Shown: one piece after another, positions 37,519-45,512 of the stretch
How the letters are laid out: each line of letters begins with the position of its first letter
Position numbering within the stretch: the first letter of the stretch is position 1
Source: VRUE01 sp963707965
GTDB lineage: Bacteria; Actinomycetota; Thermoleophilia; Solirubrobacterales; 70-9
DNA length: 64,000 nucleotides
Direction: 5' to 3'
NCBI GenBank assembly: GCA_963707965.1
Contig: CAVPRR010000004.1
Location: forward strand, 62,001-126,000
The notes under the pieces: model-generated
The model's database searches: none
Seen by the model: the letters and a program-made list of their open reading frames with translations, nothing else
What the model was told of the DNA's origin: nothing
Position numbers and translations under genes: made by a program

Positions 37519-38244
37519 GTGTCTGAGGTCGCCACAACCGCGATTGCCCGCCGGGGTCGGGCCTGGGTGATCCTTGCCCTTGGCCTGGCGGCGGTCGTGC
37601 TCAGTTACGCCCTGGTTGAAATCGCAACGCGCAAGCCGGGCCCGGACGCCGTTCGCGTCTCGGGTATCGGAACCTCGCAGTCCGTCTTTGGCGGGGTGCC
37701 GCAGGAGGGCGAGCGGCTCGGTTCCGCCGACGCCCCGATCTCGATCCAGATCTTCAACGACCTGCAGTGCTCGACCTGCCGGCCCGACTTTCTCGGGACC
37801 ATCCCGGGCCTGGTGGAAGGCCAGGTGCGCCCGGGTCGCGTGAAGCTGCTGATGCGCCACTACTCGGTGGCCGAGAGCCCGTTGGAGCTGGGCTTCTTCG
37901 GTGCCGAGGCCGCGGCGCAGCAGGGCTACGGCTGGCAATACACCTATCTCTTCTTCCGCAACCAGGGTGAGGCGAAGCGACTCGGCGTGACCGACAGGTT
38001 CCTGGAATCGCTGGCGGGGTCTATCAGCGAGCTCGATGTTCCCGAATGGCGGGACTACCTGGATCGCGAGAGCGCTTCGGACGGGACGATCACGCGGACA
38101 CTGGAAGGCGAGGAGGAACTGGGCACGAGGCTCGGCATCCGCACGCGCCAGGCGGCCATCGTGAGTGGCCCCCGAGGAACGCGCACGCTTCAGGACGGCC
38201 CGAGCCTGGGCCAGATCGAGCAGGCGATCGAAGCGGTGCAGTAG
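37519..38244 (+). CDS. Membrane-anchored DsbA-like thioredoxin-fold protein
   Basis: A 241-residue protein with one N-terminal membrane segment (WVILALGLAAVVLSYAL) and an extracytoplasmic DsbA/thioredoxin_4-like domain. It has ADAPISIQIFNDLQCSTCRP, where CSTC is the redox CxxC, and the family helix insert (AEAAAQQGYGWQYTYLFFRNQG). It probably forms or reshuffles disulfides outside the membrane. The GTG at 37519 is chosen from the -10 spacing and the membrane segment; the frame is open further upstream. Confidence 0.85.
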   Translation: MSEVATTAIARRGRAWVILALGLAAVVLSYALVEIATRKPGPDAVRVSGIGTSQSVFGGVPQEGERLGSADAPISIQIFNDLQCSTCRPDFLGTIPGLVEGQVRPGRVKLLMRHYSVAESPLELGFFGAEAAAQQGYGWQYTYLFFRNQGEAKRLGVTDRFLESLAGSISELDVPEWRDYLDRESASDGTITRTLEGEEELGTRLGIRTRQAAIVSGPRGTRTLQDGPSLGQIEQAIEAVQ

Positions 38245-38526
38245 GAACCCGGTCTCTCAGGGCCCCGCTCGAATTTCCGTCGCGCCTGTCCCCAGACCAA
38301 CACCACCACCTGGGTGAGCGGGAATCGCCCCCCGACTCGGCCTGCGAAGCGGAGAGTCTCGCCGATCTCGGTGGATTGAGGCTTAGTTATCTCATGCGGA
38401 TCCACCACGGGGCGACCCTATTACCCACTCCCGACCGCGCGATCCCGCTGGATCTCCGGCGGATCAGGGCCAGCGAGACCATGCCCGAGCTGCGTCACCG
38501 GCATAGCCGCGAGACTGTCTCCCTCC
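38245..38526. other. Intergenic region with nothing definite
   Basis: 282 bp between the DsbA-like gene and the NRAMP-type gene. I found no convincing ORF, RNA gene or hairpin. An AT-richer patch around 38384-38400 could hold promoter elements, but no -10/-35 pair is clear. Confidence 0.5.
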
Positions 38527-39825
38527 GTGACGAACCTCCGTGCCCACCGCACACCCGGTCGCCACCTGCACTGGCACCTCGTCCGGCGTCGCCATCTTCT
38601 GCTTCGCGGCGGCGCCGCAGCGGCGCTGCTGGCCGTGGTCGGCCCCGGCTTGCTCGCCGGGCTCGCCGACGACGACCCGGCCGGGATCGCCACCTACTCG
38701 ATCCTCGGCGCCAAGTACGGCTACGAGTTGCTCTGGGTTCTGGCCCTCTCCACCGCGGCGCTGATCGTCTTCCACGAGCTGGCGGTGCGGCTGGGGATCG
38801 TCACCGGAAAGGGCCTGCTGACCCTGGTCCGCGAGCGCTACGGCGAGCGTGCCGCGGCGTTCGTGCTCGGAGCGCTGATAATTGCGAACACCGGCACGCT
38901 GTGCGCTGAGTTCGCCGGGGTGGCGGCCGGGATGCAACTGCTCGGGGGCATGAGCCGTTACCTCAGCGTGCCGCTCGCGGCCATCGGTGTCTCCCTCCTG
39001 GTCCTGCGTGAGACGTTCCGCCATGTCGAGCATGTGCTGCTCACCCTCAGCTCCGTATTCGTCGCGTACGTGATCTCAGGCGTTCTCGCCCACCCCGATT
39101 GGGGAGCGGCCGCCAAGGGGCTGGTCGTGCCGAACCTGCCGCTGAACCGCGAGGCCCTGCTGGTCGCCGTGGCGACGATCGGCACGACACTTGCGCCATG
39201 GGGGCTGGCGTTCATCCAGTCCTACGCGGTCGACAAGAAGCTGCACGTCAAAGACCTCCGCTACGAGCGAGTCGACGTGATCGTCGGCGCCGTCCTGACC
39301 GGGGTGATCGGCTTCTTCGTCGTCATCGCCTGCGCGGCGACCCTGCACGTCCAGGGGGTCGACATCAACGACGCCCGCGACGCGGCCCGCGCCCTCGAGC
39401 CGCTGGCCGGGAACACGGCGGCAACCCTGTTCGGGCTCGGCTTCCTCGGCGCCGCCCTGCTCGCGGCGGCGATCGTCCCCCTCTCCACCGCCTACTCAGT
39501 GTCGGAGACCCTTGGTCGCAAAGCCGACATCAACGACAGCTTCCAGGAGGCGCGGGTCTTCTACGTCAGCTACGGCGTGGTGGTCACGGTCGCCGCCGTC
39601 CTCGTCCTCATCCCCAACGCTCCCTTGATTCAGATCCTCTTCCTCTCACAGGCGCTCAACGCCGTCCTGCTCCTGGTCCTGCTCCCGTTCATGCGCTCGC
39701 TCGGCCGCGACCGCGAGCTGATGGGCCCCCATGCCCTGGGACGCGGCGACAGGCTGGTCACCGGAATAGCCCTGGCCGTGATCGCCGTCTCGGTGCTGGC
39801 GCTCGGCGTGTTGACGGTCCTCTAG
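38527..39825 (+). CDS. Divergent NRAMP-family metal ion transporter
   Basis: A 432-residue protein with about 11 hydrophobic segments. TM1 carries DDDPAGIATYS where classic NRAMP proteins have the DPGN metal-binding motif, and the TM6 region reads TTLAPWGLAFIQSY where they have a conserved Met/Ala-Pro-His. Asp-Pro is kept but the neighbouring Asn and the TM6 Met are not, so it belongs to a divergent branch and may carry an ion other than Mn2+/Fe2+. The start is GTG 38527, without a clear ribosome-binding site. Confidence 0.85.
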   Translation: MTNLRAHRTPGRHLHWHLVRRRHLLLRGGAAAALLAVVGPGLLAGLADDDPAGIATYSILGAKYGYELLWVLALSTAALIVFHELAVRLGIVTGKGLLTLVRERYGERAAAFVLGALIIANTGTLCAEFAGVAAGMQLLGGMSRYLSVPLAAIGVSLLVLRETFRHVEHVLLTLSSVFVAYVISGVLAHPDWGAAAKGLVVPNLPLNREALLVAVATIGTTLAPWGLAFIQSYAVDKKLHVKDLRYERVDVIVGAVLTGVIGFFVVIACAATLHVQGVDINDARDAARALEPLAGNTAATLFGLGFLGAALLAAAIVPLSTAYSVSETLGRKADINDSFQEARVFYVSYGVVVTVAAVLVLIPNAPLIQILFLSQALNAVLLLVLLPFMRSLGRDRELMGPHALGRGDRLVTGIALAVIAVSVLALGVLTVL

Positions 39826-40030
39826 CGATCAGACGCCGAGCAGGAAAGCCCCAGTCTTCGGACCTATTCGGCCGTGTTCGCTGCGAATCGGCAAACGTTG
39901 AGCAATCGGGGCTCCCGGATTGATGTGGCTCTAGAAAGCCCAGCTGAGTGGAACCCGCGTCACTAGTGTGTCACTGATTCCGTGTGGCGCGCTCGGGGCG
40001 CCTTCTGACTTTCGAAGAGCAGGCTCTGAA

Positions 40031-40198
40031 ATGACGTGGGCCGAACGGCATAACTGGATGACCCAGCCGCTCGAAGCGCTGCTGCCGCCGCCAACCTCGC
40101 GCGCCCGTCGCCTGGCTCTCGTACTGCTGCGGCTTCAGCTCGTGATAGCCGTGACCCTTCTGCTCACGAAGCTGGTTCAGCTCGGCCTCGGCCCGTAG
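40031..40198 (+). CDS. Possible 55-residue single-TM protein
   Basis: A short frame starting MTWAERHNWMTQPLEALLPP and ending in a hydrophobic helix (LALVLLRLQLVIAVTLLLTKLV), 33 bp upstream of uppP on the same strand. The hydrophobic tail is convincing as a membrane segment, but there is no clear ribosome-binding site and no recognised family, so it may be chance. The preceding 39826-40030 shows nothing definite. Confidence 0.35.
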   Translation: MTWAERHNWMTQPLEALLPPPTSRARRLALVLLRLQLVIAVTLLLTKLVQLGLGP

Positions 40199-40231
40199 GC
40201 GACCGTTGACCTCACTAGCCTTTCGCGCGCA

Positions 40232-41047
40232 ATGAGCACCCTCGAGGCCATCGTCCTCGGCCTTGTGCAGGGGCTGACCGAGTTCCTGCCGATCTCCTCC
40301 AGTGGACACCTGCGCATTGTTCCGGCGCTGTTCGGTTGGGAAGACCCCGGTGCGGGCTTCACGGCTGTGATCCAGCTGGGGACGATGGCCGCGGTACTGC
40401 TCTACTTCCGCGCCGACCTTTGGCGCATCGCCCTTGCCTGGCTGCGCGAGCTGCGGTCTCCCTATCGCCAGCGCAGCCACGAGGCAAACTTGGGCTGGTT
40501 CATCATCTTGGGAACCATTCCGATCTCGATCTTCGGCTTTGTCTTCAAGGATCAGATCGAGTCGAGCGCCCGCAGCCTCTACCTGATCGGCTCGGCGCTG
40601 ATCCTCTTCTCCTTCGTCATGGTCCTCGCCGAGCGGGTGGGTACGCGACGGCGAAACCTGATCGAGATGAACGGTCACGACGGGCTGTTCGTCGGCATGG
40701 CCCAGGCGTTGGCCCTGATCCCCGGCGTCTCGCGCTCGGGCGCAACGATCTCCGCTGGCCTCTTCCGCGGCTTCGACCGGGTCGCCGCGGCCCGCTACTC
40801 GTTTCTTCTCTCCGTGCCGGCCGTGGTCCTGAGCGGCCTATTCGAGCTGAGAAAGATCGGCGGCGATGGCACGGCCTCGGTGGAGGCGACCGTGATCGCC
40901 ACCCTCGTGGCCTTCCTCGCCGGCTATGCCTCGATTGCCTGGCTGCTCCGCTATCTCGGAACTCACACGCTGGAGGTATTCGTCGTCTACCGGATCGCCC
41001 TGGGCGTGCTTGTCTTGGCGCTGGCGGCAAGCGGCGCGATCAGCTAA
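40232..41047 (+). CDS. uppP: Undecaprenyl-diphosphatase
   Basis: A 271-residue BacA/UppP membrane phosphatase that recycles undecaprenyl pyrophosphate for cell-wall synthesis. The two signatures are present: GLTEFLPISSSGHL near the N-terminus and ALIPGVSRSGATISAGL in the second half, with about eight TM segments. ATG 40232 gives the standard N-terminus (LEAIVLGLVQGLTEF). Confidence 0.97.
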   Translation: MSTLEAIVLGLVQGLTEFLPISSSGHLRIVPALFGWEDPGAGFTAVIQLGTMAAVLLYFRADLWRIALAWLRELRSPYRQRSHEANLGWFIILGTIPISIFGFVFKDQIESSARSLYLIGSALILFSFVMVLAERVGTRRRNLIEMNGHDGLFVGMAQALALIPGVSRSGATISAGLFRGFDRVAAARYSFLLSVPAVVLSGLFELRKIGGDGTASVEATVIATLVAFLAGYASIAWLLRYLGTHTLEVFVVYRIALGVLVLALAASGAIS

Positions 41048-41148
41048 GCGCCACCTACAGCCGGTCGGCGCGCTTGAAGCGCCGTAGAGGACCGTGCGAC
41101 CTCACCCGTATCGGCAAGGGCGAGGTCGCCGTCGCGGTGCGGCCACTC

Positions 41149-41391
41149 TCATTGACCGCGCAGTTGATGATCACGCCCGGAAGCATCGCGCGAGACGCGA
41201 CAGCGGTTGACGGCCACGCCCGCCCAGATCACCTCGACGACGCCGAAAGGCCAGGCTCCGGCGAGGAAGCCGTAGAGGCTGGAGAGCAGGCAGCCGCCGG
41301 CGAACGCCAGCGTGAATCGAGGGTCTCGGCGCTCCAGCGCGTACATCACCATCATGAAGGTCACCGCTAGGGCGCCGAACGCTGTTAGCAC
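41149..41391 (-). CDS. Small two-TM membrane protein (hypothetical)
   Basis: An 80-residue protein from a GTG at 41391: VLTAFGALAVTFMMVMYALE then RRDPRFTLAFAGG and CLLSSLYGFLAGAWPFGVVE. It has two or three hydrophobic segments separated by a conserved-looking Glu-Arg-Arg-Asp-Pro turn. Upstream in-frame sequence (to 41514) is Arg/Pro-rich and probably not coding. CAGACT lies 6 nt before the GTG. No function assigned. Confidence 0.55.
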   Translation of the reverse strand: MLTAFGALAVTFMMVMYALERRDPRFTLAFAGGCLLSSLYGFLAGAWPFGVVEVIWAGVAVNRCRVSRDASGRDHQLRGQ

Positions 41392-41591
41392 CTCGTCAGT
41401 CTGACGCTTGACCCGACCGCGTGCTGGTGATCGGGTGTGCGGTGCTGTCGCCCGGTCTGGGACGCGATGCCGACTGAGCAGGGACACCGACACCCGTAGC
41501 GCAAAGACGCGCAACCTAGCCCCGGCAGCGCTCGTTGTCGGGGCTCCGGCATCGTCTTAGGCGACATCGGCACCAGCCCCTTCTAAACCGT

Positions 41592-41621
41592 CTAGATGAC
41601 GTGCCTGACCACGTTGTTCAT
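41592..41621. repeat. Solo IS481-type terminal repeat remnant
   Basis: CTAG (41592-41595) is followed by a sequence sharing CTGACCACGTTGTTCATC with the left end of the IS481-type element (43199-43216), also next to CTAG there. No transposase is attached, so this is an orphan end. Confidence 0.6.
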
Positions 41622-41690
41622 CGGGGGTAGATCAGAGTTCCCCAGAAAACTGGGGATGCCAGCATTGCATGCGCTAAGAGCGAATCCTCG
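41619..41690 (+). repeat. Degenerate copy of the tRNA-Pro-linked repeat
   Basis: TTCATCGGGG (41618-41627) followed by a segment with AAAACTGGGGAT and ATTGCATGC in the same order and spacing as in the 55747 copy (GAACTGGGATTT, ATTGCATGC). The tRNA core is damaged after CGGGG. Overlap with the IS481-type end makes the left edge uncertain. Confidence 0.45.
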
Positions 41691-41802
41691 CGCTTTGCGC
41701 CGCCTGATCGTTGGAGGACCGATTTGCCTCGACGGTCAACAGCTCGATCTTGCGCAGTGCCGCTCGCCCCTCGGCGATACACCGGTTCACTTTGGTTCGG
41801 CG

Positions 41803-42483
41803 CTAGCCAGCGATCCCGCGCAGTCGAGGCAGCACGACCTCCTCAGCCCGGGCTTGGCTGATCGCGTCGGGGAGTAGCTGCGCGCGAATGCCATCGATGA
41901 TCCGATCGTCTGCGAGAAGCTGCTGCAGGGCGTCGCTGAGGTACTTGCTCAGCTCGCTTGGTGCCGTTCGTACCTCAGCCAGCATCTCCTCGCGCCCGTC
42001 GATCAGTGCCACGACGTCCGCCCAGTCACGGCTTGCCAGGAGGTCGCCGTTCCCCCTGCCCGCATAGGCCTCGAGCTTCGTTGCCAGTAGAAAGGGTGGC
42101 GGAATGGCTTGGATGCTTGCGCCGGAAGGCAGCTCGACCGATACGGCGTGGGGAAAGGCCCGCTCCTGCCACTCGTTCTCGAATCCAAGCAGCGCAGCAT
42201 CCATCGGCATCGCATCGAGTACGAGCTTCTGCCCGGGATGGTGCCAGCGGCAGATGATCTCTCTGTCGTTGCGAAACCCCGCTGCTCGCAGCCGGTCCTC
42301 GAAGGCGTAGTAGGCCGAGCGGGTGGCGACCTCGATGATTACGTCGACGTCTTTCGTCGGCCGTGGTGGGGGAGCCGCCGGGTCGGTTATCCACAGCGGG
42401 ATCGTTGCTCCGCCGACAAAGACCACCTCGTCCACGAGGTTGCCGAGCGCTGCGACACCACGCTCGAGCAACTCGATGCTCAT
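41803..42483 (-). CDS. Nucleotidyltransferase-type toxin (AbiEii-like)
   Basis: A 226-residue protein with the nucleotidyltransferase pattern VGGATIPLWITD (GG) and PRPTKDVDVII (DxD), followed by LDAMPMDAALLGFENEW and an AYAGRGNGDLLASRDWADVVALID helix typical of toxin NTases. Its ATG overlaps the stop of the upstream HTH gene by ATGA, giving a two-gene toxin-antitoxin-like operon. NTases of this group inactivate tRNA or other substrates in characterised systems; the target here is unknown. Confidence 0.8.
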   Translation of the reverse strand: MSIELLERGVAALGNLVDEVVFVGGATIPLWITDPAAPPPRPTKDVDVIIEVATRSAYYAFEDRLRAAGFRNDREIICRWHHPGQKLVLDAMPMDAALLGFENEWQERAFPHAVSVELPSGASIQAIPPPFLLATKLEAYAGRGNGDLLASRDWADVVALIDGREEMLAEVRTAPSELSKYLSDALQQLLADDRIIDGIRAQLLPDAISQARAEEVVLPRLRGIAG

Positions 42484-43025
42484 CGGGGATTGTTCCCCGC
42501 TCGCAGACTCTGAGAAAGGTGCTTCGCCGCAAGAGAGCGGATCCGGCCATTGCCGAGACGGATGGCGTCGATCAGGGCTAGGCGTTCTGCCAAACGGGGG
42601 TCTTTGTGCGCAACGCTCGGAGCGTTCTCGTGTAGGGGCTCGAGCGCCACGCCACGCACTTTGCCTTTCGGATCGGGCCAGACGGGAGGCGGCTCGTTCG
42701 CCGGAGCCAGCTCGCCGTCAAGCGGTGGTGCCGCCCATGCCGTTGGCATGCCCCGGATCAAGCCGCCCTGTTGGATCGGGAACTGGTACTTGAGCCCATG
42801 GACGAGGAACTCCTCGGCGTTAGAGCGATTGACTCGCTGACGCTCCCGATCGACTAAGCGCGCCCCCTCTAGTCGCTTCAAAGCCCGATGGATGCCAGCA
42901 GGGTCCAGGCCCAAGGGCTCCCCGACCGAGCGCACGGTCCAACCATTCGGCTCGTCGACGAGCTTCAGCAGCACGAGGATGTCCTGGCCCTTGAGCATGG
43001 GGCTCAGGATAGTGATTTGTTTCAT
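42480..43025 (-). CDS. Winged-helix regulator, likely antitoxin of the NTase
   Basis: A 181-residue protein from ATG 43025 (an ATG at 43037 is also possible): MKQITILSPMLKGQDILVLL then a winged-helix DNA-binding region (GWTVRSVGEPLGLDPAGIHRALKRLEGARLVDRE). The C-terminal half is Pro-rich then helical. The start codon lies inside a perfect 12-bp palindrome, as expected for an autoregulating antitoxin. The open frame continues upstream through the tRNA-linked repeat, but that part is not protein-like. Confidence 0.75.
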   Translation of the reverse strand: MKQITILSPMLKGQDILVLLKLVDEPNGWTVRSVGEPLGLDPAGIHRALKRLEGARLVDRERQRVNRSNAEEFLVHGLKYQFPIQQGGLIRGMPTAWAAPPLDGELAPANEPPPVWPDPKGKVRGVALEPLHENAPSVAHKDPRLAERLALIDAIRLGNGRIRSLAAKHLSQSLRAGNNPR

Positions 43026-43044
43026 GTTTCGCAACATGAAACAA
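43017..43044. promoter_or_regulatory. Perfect 12-bp palindromic operator at the HTH gene start
   Basis: TTGTTTCATGTT (43017-43028) and AACATGAAACAA (43033-43044) form a perfect inverted repeat with a 4-nt centre, spanning both candidate start codons of the HTH gene. This is a strong autoregulation site candidate. It abuts the 43046 repeat. Confidence 0.75.
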
Positions 43045-43045
43045 T

Positions 43046-43185
43046 ATCGGGGCGCCCGGTTCAAGTTCCCATGAGAGCTGGAATTGCGGGGGCTTGCATG
43101 CCGTTTGCATGCTGAATCCGGGCTCGATCCAGGGTTTGACCTCAGTCGAACCCTGGCTTGGCTTCTGCATGCCACCACCGTCACT
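43046..43185 (+). repeat. 140-bp tRNA-Pro-linked repeat, copy A
   Basis: It starts with ATCGGGGCGCCCGG, identical to the 3' end of the tRNA-Pro gene (as seen on the plus strand), and continues with a conserved arm containing two GCATGC boxes and a CCAGGGTT...AACCCTGG hairpin. It is identical to 53920-54058 except for one extra G. An IS481-type element begins 3 bp after its end. Confidence 0.9.
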
Positions 43186-43220
43186 AGCTGTAGTTCCTGA
43201 CCACGTTGTTCATCCGGGAT

Positions 43221-44335
43221 GCTTCTATGAAGTCAAGGGCACCTCGACGAGGCGGCTGAAGAGGCTTCTGGAGAGATGGCGCTTGAGCGCCCGCATCGCT
43301 TCGCGCTTCGTCTTGCCCTCGCCGATTCGGCGGTCGAGGTAGGCGCGCGTCTCGGCGTGGTGTCGCGACCGCGAAAGGGCGATCGTATGGATCGCATTGT
43401 TGACCTGGCGGTCGCCGCCGCGGTTTAAACGATGACGGACGGTCTTGCCCGATGAGGCCGGGATCGGCGCCGTCCCGTTGCAACGCGCGAAGGCCGCCTC
43501 GCTCTTGAACCGGCCTGGGTCGCAGGCGAGGAGCTTGGCGGCCGAGATCGGCCCGACTCCCACGTCCTCAAGCAACGTCGGGGCGAGCGAGCCGACGATC
43601 TCGGCGAGGTCGCGCTTATAGCGGGCGGCGTCGGCGGCGAGAGCGCGCGAGTGGGCCGCGAGGTCGCGCATCACCGCGAGCACCGCGCGCTCGGCGATCT
43701 CCGCGTCCTTGCGGGCACGCATCTTCGCGAGACGGCGCTCGAGCTGCTTGCCACTGCCCTCGCCGATGCGCTCACGCAGTGCGGCTGGCGCGGTGACGTG
43801 CAGCGCCTGCAGCTGGTTGAGGAGTCTCGTGCGCTCGCTCAAGCAGGATTGGTAGGCGGTCAGCAGCGCCGCGAGGGCGCCCCGCGCGCCGCCTGCCCGC
43901 GGCGTGGAGAGGCCCTCGCCGCCCAGCACCTTCCTCGCTGCCGCCAGGGCGTCGATCCGGTCGGACTTGCCGGCGCGTCGGTCACGCCTACGCGGACGCT
44001 CTACCTCCACGACCGAGTGGCCGGTGCCCTGGAGGTGCTCGCAAAGGCCGGCGCCATAGCTGCCCGCTCCCTCAATCCCGAAGACGAGCTGTTGTCCTTC
44101 TGCCACGAAGTCGGCAGCCCAGCGCTCAAGCTCGGCGTAGCCGGCGGCGCCGGCCTCAATGACGAGCTCCCCGAGCAACTGCCCGAGCCGATCCAGGGCC
44201 ACCGCGAAGTGGCTCTCCTTGTGGCTGTCGACCCCGACTGCGACCATTGTCTTCTCCTCATCCTCGTTGACCTGGGTGATGTGGAGACCGCCGGACAGAG
44301 CTGTGTTGAGTGATGTCCAGGCTTCTATGAAGTCA
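43221..44335 (-). mobile_element. IS110-type element nested in the IS481-type element
   Basis: 15-bp direct repeats GCTTCTATGAAGTCA occur at 43221-43235 and 44321-44335 and bracket the IS110 transposase. IS110 elements have no inverted repeats and share short target sequence with their ends, so these repeats are plausible boundaries. The remaining non-coding part upstream of the transposase is only about 90 nt. Confidence 0.6.
43225..44247 (-). CDS. IS110-family DEDD transposase/recombinase
   Basis: A 340-residue protein. The N-terminal RuvC-like domain has VGVDSHKE (Asp7), FGIEGAGSYG (Glu) and KSDRIDALAAA (Asp pair), giving the DEDD set. The C-terminal transposase_20 domain has LLEDVGVGPISAAKLLA, FARCNGTAPIPASSGKTVRHR and the catalytic-Ser region SSGKT. 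ATG 44247 follows GAGGAGAAG; upstream in-frame sequence is not needed. The length is a little below the usual 350-400. Confidence 0.9.
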   Translation of the reverse strand: MVAVGVDSHKESHFAVALDRLGQLLGELVIEAGAAGYAELERWAADFVAEGQQLVFGIEGAGSYGAGLCEHLQGTGHSVVEVERPRRRDRRAGKSDRIDALAAARKVLGGEGLSTPRAGGARGALAALLTAYQSCLSERTRLLNQLQALHVTAPAALRERIGEGSGKQLERRLAKMRARKDAEIAERAVLAVMRDLAAHSRALAADAARYKRDLAEIVGSLAPTLLEDVGVGPISAAKLLACDPGRFKSEAAFARCNGTAPIPASSGKTVRHRLNRGGDRQVNNAIHTIALSRSRHHAETRAYLDRRIGEGKTKREAMRALKRHLSRSLFSRLVEVPLTS

Positions 44336-44555
44336 CGGCGGCATCCGTGGACGGCGGCGGGAGACAAATCCCGGGGAGGGCACCGGACGGCCAGCCTCCT
44401 TGCGAGTCATCCCGCCGCCGTCCACACCCTCTTGAGGGTCTCGGACGCCACCAATTGGCCCTCCTCGCCTCGATGGGCGGAGAAGGTGAGACGAAGCTAC
44501 ACAGCCTCCTTGGAGGCTGGGGGTGTCCACCACCCAGCACCAAGGAGAGACCCGG
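44336..44555. other. Hairpin-rich intergenic DNA between two divergent transposases
   Basis: It contains a perfect 16-bp inverted repeat (44347-44362 with 44410-44425), then ACCCTC/GAGGGT (44426-44439) and AGCCTCC/GGAGGCT (44503-44518), each with a TT loop, and a CTGGG...CCCAG hairpin just before the IS481 ribosome-binding site. It could be an attenuating leader of the IS481 gene or a non-coding RNA; no RNA family can be assigned by eye. Confidence 0.45.
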
Positions 44556-45512
44556 ATGAAGATTCACGCTAATGCCCCCTTCGGTCCGAAGGGAAGGCTC
44601 ACGATGGTCAGGCGCGTCACCGAGCAGGGGTGGTCGCTGACGGAGGCGGCCGAGGCCGCCGGAGTCAGCGAGCGCACCTGCTCGAAGTGGGTCGCCCGCT
44701 ACCGCGCCGAGGGTGAGGCGGGCCTGCTCGATCGCAGCTCGGCCCCGAAGACAGTCCCCAACCGCACCGAGGAGCGCCGCATCGAGGCGATCGCGGCGCT
44801 GAGGAGGCTGCGGATGACCGGCGCGGAGATCGCCGAGTGCCTGGGGATGGCACTCTCCACCGTTTCGGGGATCCTCACCGGCATCGGCCTCGGCAAGCTG
44901 AGCCGCCTGGGGCCGCCCGAGCCGCCCAACCGCTACGAGCGCAAGCGGCCGGGCGAGCTGATCCACATCGACATCAAGAAGCTGGTCCGGATCGAAGGAG
45001 GAGCCGGGCACCGGGTGACCGGCAAGCGCAGCTCCCACGCTCGCGGCGCCGGCTGGGAGTTCGTCCACGTCTGCGTCGATGACGCCACCCGCCTTGCCTA
45101 CGTCGAGGTCCTCCCCGACGAAAAGGCGAGAACGTGCGTCGGCTTCCTACGCCGGGCGGTGGCCTTCTACCGCCGCCACGGGATCAAGGTCGAGCGCCTG
45201 ATGACCGACAACGGCGGCGCCTACCGCTCCACTGTGCACGCGATCGCCTGCCGGGCCCTGAAGATCCGCCACATCCGCACCCGGCCCTACCGGCCGCGCA
45301 CCAACGGCAAGGCCGAGAGATTCATCCGCACGATGCTGGGCGGCTGGGCCTACGGGGCGATCTATCGCTCCTCGGCCGAGCGCACCGCGGCGCTATCCGG
45401 CTGGCTGGAGTTCTATAACTGGCGCAGACCACACGGCTCCCTCAGCCACAAGCCGCCCGGTGCTCGCCTCGGTGAGCTGAAGCGGAACAACCTGGTCGGG
45501 TCTTACAGCTAG
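44556..45512 (+). CDS. IS481-family transposase
   Basis: A 318-residue integrase-core transposase. The N-terminal HTH reads GWSLTEAAEAAGVSERTCSKWVARYR. The DDE triad is visible as HIDIKKL, LMTDNGGAY and NGKAERFIRTML, followed by the family tail YNWRRPHGSLSHKPP. ATG 44556 follows AAGGAG. It appears intact. The stop codon TAG overlaps the CTAG at the element's right border and the stop of the convergent patatin gene. Confidence 0.93.
   Translation: MKIHANAPFGPKGRLTMVRRVTEQGWSLTEAAEAAGVSERTCSKWVARYRAEGEAGLLDRSSAPKTVPNRTEERRIEAIAALRRLRMTGAEIAECLGMALSTVSGILTGIGLGKLSRLGPPEPPNRYERKRPGELIHIDIKKLVRIEGGAGHRVTGKRSSHARGAGWEFVHVCVDDATRLAYVEVLPDEKARTCVGFLRRAVAFYRRHGIKVERLMTDNGGAYRSTVHAIACRALKIRHIRTRPYRPRTNGKAERFIRTMLGGWAYGAIYRSSAERTAALSGWLEFYNWRRPHGSLSHKPPGARLGELKRNNLVGSYS

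Larger units (their letters stand above)
43189..45507. mobile_element. IS481-type element, interrupted by an IS110-type element
   Basis: The left end (43189-43211) and right end (45485-45507, complement) share TGTA...CCxGACCA(C/G)GTTGTTC and both abut CTAG (43184-43187 and 45509-45512). IS481 insertion at NCTAGN is established for Bordetella. The interior holds a typical IS481 transposase plus an IS110-type transposase, which explains the 2.3-kb length (about twice a normal IS481). Confidence 0.75.

Noticed and set aside
38245..38526. Possible manganese- or magnesium-sensing riboswitch upstream of the NRAMP-like gene
   Set aside because: I could not find the conserved core of any metal riboswitch class by eye, only an AT-richer patch.
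43046..43184. N-terminal extension of the HTH antitoxin through the repeat (start at 43184)
   Set aside because: The same translation appears in the 53.9-kb repeat copy without an antitoxin attached, so it is repeat DNA read by chance, not part of the protein.
43186..44555. A confirmed IS110 bridge RNA
   Set aside because: Hairpins are visible but no guide-loop structure could be matched to the flanking sequences without folding software, so it is given only as a question.
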